From Acidobacteria bacterium UBA7540 (GTDB lineage: Bacteria > Acidobacteriota > Terriglobia > UBA7540), in the NCBI GenBank assembly GCA_002478145.1, contig DLMI01000211.1, positions 277-58,836 of the forward strand: a stretch of DNA of 58,560 bases. The letters are read 5' to 3'. Position numbers and translations under genes: made by a program. How positions within the stretch are numbered: position 1 is the first letter of the stretch; every line of letters begins with the position of its first letter. Below are positions 53,429-58,560 of the stretch, one piece after another. The notes below the pieces were generated by a model. That model did no database searches. It saw only the letters and a list, made by a program, of their open reading frames with translations, and was not told where the DNA came from.

Positions 53429-54304
53429 CTAGGTTCGCTTGGTCTTTTCCATTTGCAACAGGCGATACGCCTCACTGCGAGAGATGCCTCGGGCCTTGGC
53501 CGCCGCTTTGAGCGCCGCGCGCTCGTCGAGCCCGCGTTCGGCCATCAACTTCTCGATCTCCCGTTTAATAAGCGAATTCGCAGGACGAGTTTCCCCCGAC
53601 GCGGAGGCGGTCCCAACCAGGAGGGTTATTTCCCCCCTCATCGTCTTGCCTTTCGCGCGGTCTAACAATCCGGACACCGTCCCACGCAAAAACTCTTCGT
53701 GGACCTTGGTCACTTCGCGCGCCAAGACCACTTCGCGGTCCCCCAGAATATCCCGCACATCCCTCAGCATCTCGAGGACGCGATGCGGCGCCTCATAGAA
53801 GACCAGGGTCTTGGTTGCTGTTTTTAGCTCTTCCAAGGCCTTCCTGCGCGCCCCTTTCTTGCTGGGCAGGAACCCGAGAAACCTGAAATTGTCCACGGGC
53901 ATGCCCGACGCAGCCAGCGCCGCCACAAAAGCCGAGGCGCCGGGAACAGGAACCACGGGGATGTTGTGGCGGACTGCCAGATGCACCAAGCGGAATCCCG
54001 GATCGGACACCACGGGCATCCCCGCGTCGCTCACCAGAGCTATGTTGTTTCCCTCTTCCAACTTGATGACCAGTTCCGGCGCGCGGGTCATCTCATTGTG
54101 CTCATGGTAACTTATGGTAGGAGTTCGGATCTGATAGTGGTTGAGCAATTCCTGCGTCCGCCGCGTGTCCTCGCACGCAATCAAGTCCACTTCCTTCAGG
54201 ATGCGGATCGCGCGCAGCGTAATGTCCTCCAGATTCCCAATGGGTGTCCCAACAACAAAGAGCCTGCCCTTAGAACCGTTCGTGGAATCCTCCAGAGGGT
54301 CCAT
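53429..54304 (-). CDS. rsmI: 16S rRNA (cytidine-1402-2'-O)-methyltransferase
   Basis: SAM-dependent 2'-O-methylation of C1402 in the decoding centre. Tetrapyrrole-methylase fold: LFVVGTPIGNLEDITLRAIR, DLIACEDTRRTQELLNHY, ISYHEHNE, NIALVSDAGMPVVSDPGFRL and PVVPVPGASAFVAALAASG. The C-terminal HTH-like tail ends LDERAALKAAAKARGISRSE. The ATG at 54304 gives 291 residues, close to the E. coli length; TTG 54349 or ATG 54340 are alternatives. Divergent from the FmdB-type gene. Confidence 0.94.
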   Translation of the reverse strand: MDPLEDSTNGSKGRLFVVGTPIGNLEDITLRAIRILKEVDLIACEDTRRTQELLNHYQIRTPTISYHEHNEMTRAPELVIKLEEGNNIALVSDAGMPVVSDPGFRLVHLAVRHNIPVVPVPGASAFVAALAASGMPVDNFRFLGFLPSKKGARRKALEELKTATKTLVFYEAPHRVLEMLRDVRDILGDREVVLAREVTKVHEEFLRGTVSGLLDRAKGKTMRGEITLLVGTASASGETRPANSLIKREIEKLMAERGLDERAALKAAAKARGISRSEAYRLLQMEKTKRT

Positions 54305-54430
54305 AAGTCCTGGCTTGGTCGAAATAGATCGTCGCGGCATAGGCGTCAAGGGTCAATTACGACTTCAAGTGTATCAACTAGCTCAGGCAAAGACAACGGA
54401 GAGTTAGGACATGACCGCGAAATTCGCGTT

Positions 54431-54459
54431 TTGACGCCGGAGAAGCTGGCCTATATAAT
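54431..54459 (+). promoter_or_regulatory. Sigma-70-type promoter of the FmdB-type gene
   Basis: TTGACG (54431-54436), 17-bp spacer, TATAAT (54454-54459), the best consensus promoter in the window. It lies 31 nt before the start codon, so the 5' leader is short (about 25 nt). Confidence 0.8.
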
Positions 54460-54490
54460 TACTAGTAGGGGTTTTTGCAAGGAGGTTAAA

Positions 54491-54805
54491 TTGCCGCTTT
54501 ACGAATACGCGTGTACGCAGTGTGGACAGCGCACCGAGAAAATCCGGAGGTTTTCCGATCCTCCACTGACCAAGTGTGAGAAATGTGGAGGCAAGCTAAA
54601 GCAGCTCGTGTCTCGGTCTGCCATCCGGTTCAAGGGGAAGGGCTGGTATGTGACGGATTATGCCAGGAAACCCTCCACCGCCACTGCGAACAGCGCCGCA
54701 AGCTCTGATAATGGGGGCAAAGAAAAAGGCCCTGAAGGCGCTAAGAAGGAAGTTCTCCCCGCCAAGACATCCAAAGATAAGCCCGTCGCTGAAAAGAGCC
54801 ATTGA
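54491..54805 (+). CDS. FmdB-family zinc-ribbon protein
   Basis: TTG start at 54491, fixed by AAGGAGG 5-6 nt upstream; 104 residues. The first 50 residues are the FmdB/CxxC-SSSS zinc ribbon: LPLYEYACTQCGQRTEKIRR then LTKCEKCGGKLKQLVSRSAI, with two CxxC pairs. The rest is a Lys/Ser/Glu/Pro-rich disordered tail. Related proteins are proposed regulators, but the function is unresolved. A longer open frame extends upstream through the promoter and is not translated. Confidence 0.92.
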   Translation: MPLYEYACTQCGQRTEKIRRFSDPPLTKCEKCGGKLKQLVSRSAIRFKGKGWYVTDYARKPSTATANSAASSDNGGKEKGPEGAKKEVLPAKTSKDKPVAEKSH

Positions 54806-54814
54806 CGAGCGGGA

Positions 54815-54900
54815 TTCAGGATTCAGGAGTCAGTAGGCGGCCCGCGCGGATTGCGTTCTGTCCCCACCTACCACCTACTACCTACCCCCTCCTGACTCCT
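54815..54900. repeat. GATTCAGGA tract and GTAGGC-type repeat, copy 1
   Basis: GGATTCAGGATTCAGGAGTC then a block running GTAGGCGGC...CCCCACCTACCACCTACTACC. The same arrangement recurs at 57300-57395. It separates two convergent genes. Confidence 0.7.
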
Positions 54901-54903
54901 CTT

Positions 54904-55782
54904 TCAGAGTTTAAGTGACTTGAGGTATTTGCGGAAGGCGCTTCCAAGGTCTGGCCGCTCGAGCGCCAGCTCCACCGTGGCTTGAAGAAAGCCCAGCTTA
55001 TCACCGGCATCGTACCGCTTTCCTTCAAACACATAGCCGTAGACCGGTTCCTTTTCGAGCAAGCGCCGCAGCCCATCCGTTAGTTGGATCTCGCCTCCCG
55101 CGCCAGGCGTCGTGGCCGCAAGCTCATGAAAAATGGTGGGGGTGAGGATGTATCGGCCTATGACCGCCAGATTCGAAGGCGCCTCGCGAGGACCCGGCTT
55201 TTCCACCATGTCCTCGATTCGGTAGAGCCGACCGTGCCATTGAGGGTCCGCTACAAGCTGGCCGCGAATGATGCCGTAACTGCCCACCGCTTTGCGCTCC
55301 ACTTTCTGTATGGCGATGACGCTTCTGCCGTAGTGCTCGAAGACCTCCAACATTTGCTTCAGGCAAGGCACCGGGTTAACTATCACATCATCGGAGAGCA
55401 GGACAGCAAATGGCTCTTCGTCAACCACGTCGCACGCGGTGAGAATGGCATGGCCCAGGCCGCGTGGGATCTGCTGGCGAACATACACAAAGCGCAACAG
55501 CCCTGAAATCGAGCGCAACTGCTCCCGAAGTTCTTCCTTCCCTCTTCCGGCCAACTCCTGCTCGAGCTCCGCCGACAAGTCAAAGTGGTTCTCGATGGCC
55601 GTCTTTCCCCGCCCGGTTACGAATATCACCATCGGGATGCCGGAAGCGGCAACTTCTTCAACCGCATACTGCACCAGAGGCTTATCGACGATGGGGAGCA
55701 TTTCCTTGGGCTGCGCTTTGGTGGCCGGCAGGAACCGCGTGCCAAGACCGGCAACAGGCAGAACCGCTTTACGAATCTTCAT
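54904..55782 (-). CDS. galU: UTP--glucose-1-phosphate uridylyltransferase
   Basis: 292 residues from the ATG at 55782 (TGAGGTG 4 nt upstream; longer start at 55821 unlikely). Makes UDP-glucose for cell-surface polysaccharides. Nucleotidyltransferase signatures: AVLPVAGLGTRFLPATKAQP and KEMLPIVDKPLVQYAVEE at the N-terminus, GLGHAILTACDVV, FAVLLSDDVIV and VEKPGPREAPSNLAVIGRYI. The C-terminus LQATVELALERPDLG is typical. Intact. Confidence 0.95.
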   Translation of the reverse strand: MKIRKAVLPVAGLGTRFLPATKAQPKEMLPIVDKPLVQYAVEEVAASGIPMVIFVTGRGKTAIENHFDLSAELEQELAGRGKEELREQLRSISGLLRFVYVRQQIPRGLGHAILTACDVVDEEPFAVLLSDDVIVNPVPCLKQMLEVFEHYGRSVIAIQKVERKAVGSYGIIRGQLVADPQWHGRLYRIEDMVEKPGPREAPSNLAVIGRYILTPTIFHELAATTPGAGGEIQLTDGLRRLLEKEPVYGYVFEGKRYDAGDKLGFLQATVELALERPDLGSAFRKYLKSLKL

Positions 55783-55861
55783 GAGCACCTCAGCCTCTCG
55801 CACGATGAGCAAGCTTCGCAATGGGCACAGTGTAGCGCCACAGTCCGAGTCGCGTCAACGC

Positions 55862-55912
55862 AAGGATTCGGGCAAGGATTCAGGATTCGGGATTCAGGAT
55901 TCAGGAGTCAGT
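55862..55912. repeat. GATTCAGGA repeat tract
   Basis: Seven or so degenerate copies of GGATTCAGG/GGATTCGGG in a row, upstream of galU. Confidence 0.75.
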
Positions 55913-55971
55913 GGTCCGTCGTCCCGCCGCGGCGGGTCCGTGGCCAGCTCCCAGGCCTTGAAAAACCGGGC

Positions 55972-56110
55972 CTAGGTGCTGGGCCAATTCTGAATAGTGA
56001 ATGTAAATTCTGAATTGTGATTTGAGGAAGTGCGGCAGTCAAACGCCTTGGGCGCAGCGCGCAAAGCCAGTTCCCCGTTCCCAATTCACCATTCACCATT
56101 CACTATTCAT
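55972..56110 (-). repeat. 139-bp dispersed repeat, copy B (inverted)
   Basis: Reverse complement of 45035-45173, same length, with about ten substitutions or small shifts by eye. It ends 52 nt before the tsaD start, so it may carry or displace part of the tsaD promoter. Confidence 0.8.
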
Positions 56111-56162
56111 AACTTCTTCCCACTCTCGCGCCTATGCTAGCATCTAGGGTGAGGATTTCGAA

Positions 56163-57296
56163 ATGTTAGTTCTTGGCATCGAATCCAGTTGCGACGAGAC
56201 CGCGGCAGCCATCGTGGCGGATGGCGCGAAGATTCTCTCGAGTGTTGTCGCCTCGCAAATCCCCACTCACGAAAAGTATGGTGGGGTTGTCCCCGAGCTG
56301 GCTTCACGCGAGCATCTGCGCAAGATCGAGCCAGTCGTCGACGAGGCCTGCCAGCGCGCGCGAGTCGGAATACGGGATGTGGAAGGCGTCGCGGTAACGG
56401 AGGGACCAGGCTTGGTCGGGTCGCTCCTGGTCGGCCTGGTCTATGGCAAAGCCCTTGCCCTCGCGCTGGCGAAACCGCTGGTGGGCGTGAACCACCTGGA
56501 GGGTCACATCCACGCCGTTCTACTCGAAAACAAGATGGCACGCCTCACAGGGGACCCGGTCGAGGAGGCAAACCTCCCGTCCGTTTCCCTGGTCGTCTCC
56601 GGCGGTCACACGAGCTTGTTCCTGGTTGAGGATGGTGGCCATCCGGCCAATTCCCATCCTGTCTTCAATTACAAGCGGCTAGGACATACACGTGATGACG
56701 CCGCCGGTGAAGCTTTCGACAAAGTCGCGAAACTGCTGGCACTGGGCTATCCCGGCGGACCGGTCATTGACCAACTGGCTCCCTGGGGGGATGCGGAAGC
56801 GGTCGATTTCGGCCGCATCAAGATGAAGGGCAACCCGCTGGACTTCAGCTTCTCCGGGCTCAAGACCGCCGTCTTCTACCGCGTCCGCGGCACCCCGCTC
56901 GCCCTCGAGGCCGAGCAGCGACGCGCCTGGCGCAAAACCAGCGAAAGCGCCCGTGCAGACGAACTGCGCGCTCATTGCTCGCCCCAGACACTTGACCTCA
57001 TCGCCAGCTTCCAAAACGCCGTGGTCCGCGACCTCCTCGAGCGCACCCTGGCTGCGGCGGACGCCTCGCGAGTTGACTCGGTTTTTGTTTCCGGGGGAGT
57101 TGCCTGCAATTCCCTTCTGCGCGCTCGCTTCCTCGAAACCTCCAGGGCACAAGGATTTCGACTCTTCTTCCCTTCCCCCGCCTTATCCACCGACAACGCC
57201 GCGATGATTGCCGCGGCGGGATACTACAAGCTGAAAGCCGGACAACGTGCGGATGCGACCCTTACAGCGCATGCCTCACTTCCACTCGGGACGTAG
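56163..57296 (+). CDS. tsaD: tRNA threonylcarbamoyladenosine synthase subunit TsaD
   Basis: 377 residues; slightly longer than the usual 335-345 because of an insertion around 245-265 (RGTPLALEAEQRRAW). Transfers threonylcarbamoyl to A37 of ANN-decoding tRNAs, with TsaB and TsaE. ASKHA motifs: LGIESSCDETAAAIV, the metal site H111 and H115 in NHLEGHIHAVL, LVVSGGHTSLFLVED, GHTRDDAAGEAFDKVAKLL, FVSGGVACNSLLR and STDNAAMIAAAG. All key residues are present. TGAGGA lies 7 nt before the ATG. Confidence 0.96.
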   Translation: MLVLGIESSCDETAAAIVADGAKILSSVVASQIPTHEKYGGVVPELASREHLRKIEPVVDEACQRARVGIRDVEGVAVTEGPGLVGSLLVGLVYGKALALALAKPLVGVNHLEGHIHAVLLENKMARLTGDPVEEANLPSVSLVVSGGHTSLFLVEDGGHPANSHPVFNYKRLGHTRDDAAGEAFDKVAKLLALGYPGGPVIDQLAPWGDAEAVDFGRIKMKGNPLDFSFSGLKTAVFYRVRGTPLALEAEQRRAWRKTSESARADELRAHCSPQTLDLIASFQNAVVRDLLERTLAAADASRVDSVFVSGGVACNSLLRARFLETSRAQGFRLFFPSPALSTDNAAMIAAAGYYKLKAGQRADATLTAHASLPLGT

Positions 57297-57299
57297 CAG

Positions 57300-57400
57300 G
57301 AGGATTCAGGAGTCAGGATTCAGGATTCAGGGGTCAGTAGGCAGCAATTGGAGATTGCATTCTGCCCCCACCTACCACAAACTGCCTACCCCTTACTGAT
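57300..57400. repeat. GATTCAGGA tract and GTAGGC-type repeat, copy 2
   Basis: AGGATTCAGGAGTCAGGATT then a GTAGGCAGC...CCCCCACCTACCACAAACTG block, parallel to 54815-54900. Confidence 0.7.
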
Positions 57401-57427
57401 AACTGGCCACTGCTGGCTGCCTTTGAA

Positions 57428-57530
57428 AAGCCGCAGGTTCAGAGAACGGGACCTACGCTACGGTTGGTGGAGCCATCGGTTTTTCTCCTGAATCCTGACT
57501 CCTGAATCCTGAATCCTGTAAAATGGTAAT
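57428..57530. repeat. Degenerate REP-like hairpin and GAATCCTGA tract before hyuA
   Basis: CCGCAGGTT...GGACCTACGCTAC near 57430-57460 resembles the REP palindromes at 32.1-33.1 kb with changes in both arms; then TCCTGAATCCTGACTCCTGA repeats at 57487-57520. Confidence 0.5.
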
Positions 57531-57568
57531 TCTTTTGCCAGCTTCTGCGGCTCAAGCTGACTCTTCTT

Positions 57569-58560
57569 ATGCGCTTCGGTGTTGACACAGGCGGGACATT
57601 CACGGACTGCGTAGTCCTCGAGCAAGGCAAAGTTAAGATCCTCAAGGTCTTTTCCACGCCCGAGGACGCATCGCGTGGCATTCTGGAGGGCGTCCGCCGG
57701 CTGGCCGAGTCATTGCAACCCGCTGGCCCGCTTGAGATCATTCACGGCACGACAGTAGGCACGAACAGCTTGCTCGAGCGGCGCGGCGCACGCGTGGCGC
57801 TTGTCACCACCGCAGGGTTCGAGGACCTCATCGAGATCGGCCGGCAGGCGCGCCCGCGGCTTTACGACCTCGACGCCCGGCTGGCTCCGCCCCTTGTCTC
57901 GCGAGCTCTGAGGTTTGGCGTCAGGGAAAGAACGGCAGCGGACGGCACGATTCTTCAGAAGCCTTCAGCAGCCGCAATCGCAAGGCTGAAAAGTAAGCTC
58001 AAGGGTTTGCGTGCCGAGTCGATTGCTGTTTGTTTCCTCTTTTCGTATCTCAATCCCGCGAACGAAGGAATGGTGGCGCGAGCGCTGAAAGAGCTGCAAT
58101 TGCCCATCTCCGTATCCCACGAGATTCTCCCCGAGTTCCGCGAATACGAACGGCTGGCCACGGTCGTAATAAACGCCTTCCTGGCCCCTAGAATGGGGGA
58201 ATACCTCAAGCGGCTCGAACGCGGTGTGGGAGGCGATGTAGTAGGGCCGAACGGCGTTCGGCCCTGCGGCGAGCGCCGCTCGCCCCTACCTTACGGCGAC
58301 GCGCCCGGCCGGGTCTACGTGATGCAATCGAGCGGGGGCATTACAACGGCGGCGCGAGCCGCCCGTGAGCCCGTGCGGACTATCCTCTCCGGACCCGCCG
58401 GGGGCGTTGTGGCGTCCACATGGCTTACCCGGCAGCTTGGGATTTCGCGCGCCATAAGCTTCGACATGGGTGGCACCTCCACTGATGTATGCCTGATCGA
58501 CGGCCAGCCTCGCACCACCAACGAAATCGCCGTGGGCGGCTTGCCGGTGGCTGTTCCCGT
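57569..58560 (+). CDS. hyuA: Hydantoinase/5-oxoprolinase subunit A, C-terminus cut by window edge
   Basis: ATG 57569 opens MRFGVDTGGTFTDCVVLEQG, and the frame is open for 330 codons to the right edge. Family blocks: IIHGTTVGTNSLLERRGARV, TTAGFEDLIEIGRQARPRLY, SHEILPEFREYERLATVVIN, VYVMQSSGGITTA, RTILSGPAGGVV and SFDMGGTSTDVCLIDG. ATP-dependent cleavage of hydantoin or 5-oxoproline rings (or acetone carboxylation) is the family chemistry; the substrate is undetermined. Residues about 222-243 are an insertion encoded by two palindromes, between the conserved ARLGEYL-type helix and VYVMQSSGG. No ribosome site stands out. Confidence 0.92.
   Translation, partial: MRFGVDTGGTFTDCVVLEQGKVKILKVFSTPEDASRGILEGVRRLAESLQPAGPLEIIHGTTVGTNSLLERRGARVALVTTAGFEDLIEIGRQARPRLYDLDARLAPPLVSRALRFGVRERTAADGTILQKPSAAAIARLKSKLKGLRAESIAVCFLFSYLNPANEGMVARALKELQLPISVSHEILPEFREYERLATVVINAFLAPRMGEYLKRLERGVGGDVVGPNGVRPCGERRSPLPYGDAPGRVYVMQSSGGITTAARAAREPVRTILSGPAGGVVASTWLTRQLGISRAISFDMGGTSTDVCLIDGQPRTTNEIAVGGLPVAVP
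58241..58289. repeat. Two adjacent palindromes inside hyuA
   Basis: 58244-58264 is a 21-bp palindrome (GGGCCGAAC, GGC, GTTCGGCCC); 58268-58284 is a 17-bp one (GGCGAGCG, C, CGCTCGCC); GTAGGG and CCCTAC flank both. The insertion is in frame. Confidence 0.85.

Noticed and set aside
53966..54490. N-terminal extension of the FmdB-type gene
   Set aside because: It is antisense to rsmI and includes a consensus promoter; the TTG at 54491 has a perfect ribosome site.

Overview
The window is about 58.6 kb of moderately GC-rich bacterial chromosome. An acidobacterial soil or sediment genome fits best. This is inferred from a DUF5818-like secreted protein, a relic of an acidobacterial-type MacB/FtsX-like permease, abundant small palindromic repeats between and inside genes, IS1380-family debris, and the mfd / SurA-like / HD nuclease / FabZ-like / Dus / PilZ gene order. 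No rRNA, intact tRNA or CRISPR array was seen. Both edges cut a gene: a four-zinc-ribbon protein on the left and a hydantoinase/oxoprolinase A on the right.

1-11 kb: minus-strand genes for a zinc-ribbon protein, a tandem universal stress protein and sugar-phosphate enzymes (transaldolase, ribose-5-phosphate isomerase B, glucose-6-phosphate isomerase), with a decayed sugar-proton symporter among them. rpiB and pgi share a conserved upstream element. A DegP/HtrA protease then converges on a NarL-type two-component pair.

11-32 kb: a degraded mobile island. It opens with a tyrosine-recombinase tail and closes near a tRNA 3'-end-like fragment. It carries a DUF6094-like N6-adenine methylase, two unknown genes and an SNF2-like helicase ending in a sliding-clamp-binding motif; a ClC antiporter with a stress protein; and a translationally coupled PRTRC cassette (E, C, an unknown gene, F, B, ThiF). 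In that cassette C looks ubiquitin-like, B E2-like and ThiF E1-like, so the locus may encode a bacterial protein-conjugation pathway. An S1-repeat protein, an SSB, a J-like protein lacking HPD and small unknown genes follow. PRTRC A, D and ParB were not found.

32-39 kb: toxin-antitoxin remnants (DUF433, HigA) sit among REP palindromes and RAYT transposase fragments. Next come a secreted protein with six cyanovirin-N-like repeats fused to a papain/C39-like cysteine peptidase, its secreted neighbour, an IS1380 relic, hemL, a 222-bp MITE and a geranylgeranyl-reductase-like flavoprotein.

39-58 kb: core-type genes: a large hybrid sensor kinase, an HldE-type adenylyltransferase, mfd, a SurA-like PPIase, an HD-domain nuclease, a FabZ-like dehydratase (these last three overlap by 4 bp at each junction), a tRNA dihydrouridine synthase, a PilZ protein, rsmI, an FmdB-type zinc ribbon, galU, tsaD and hyuA. 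The gaps hold several dispersed repeat families. Some repeats have entered reading frames: palindromes in hyuA, a 20-bp direct repeat in mfd, and a MITE end that supplies a stop codon.
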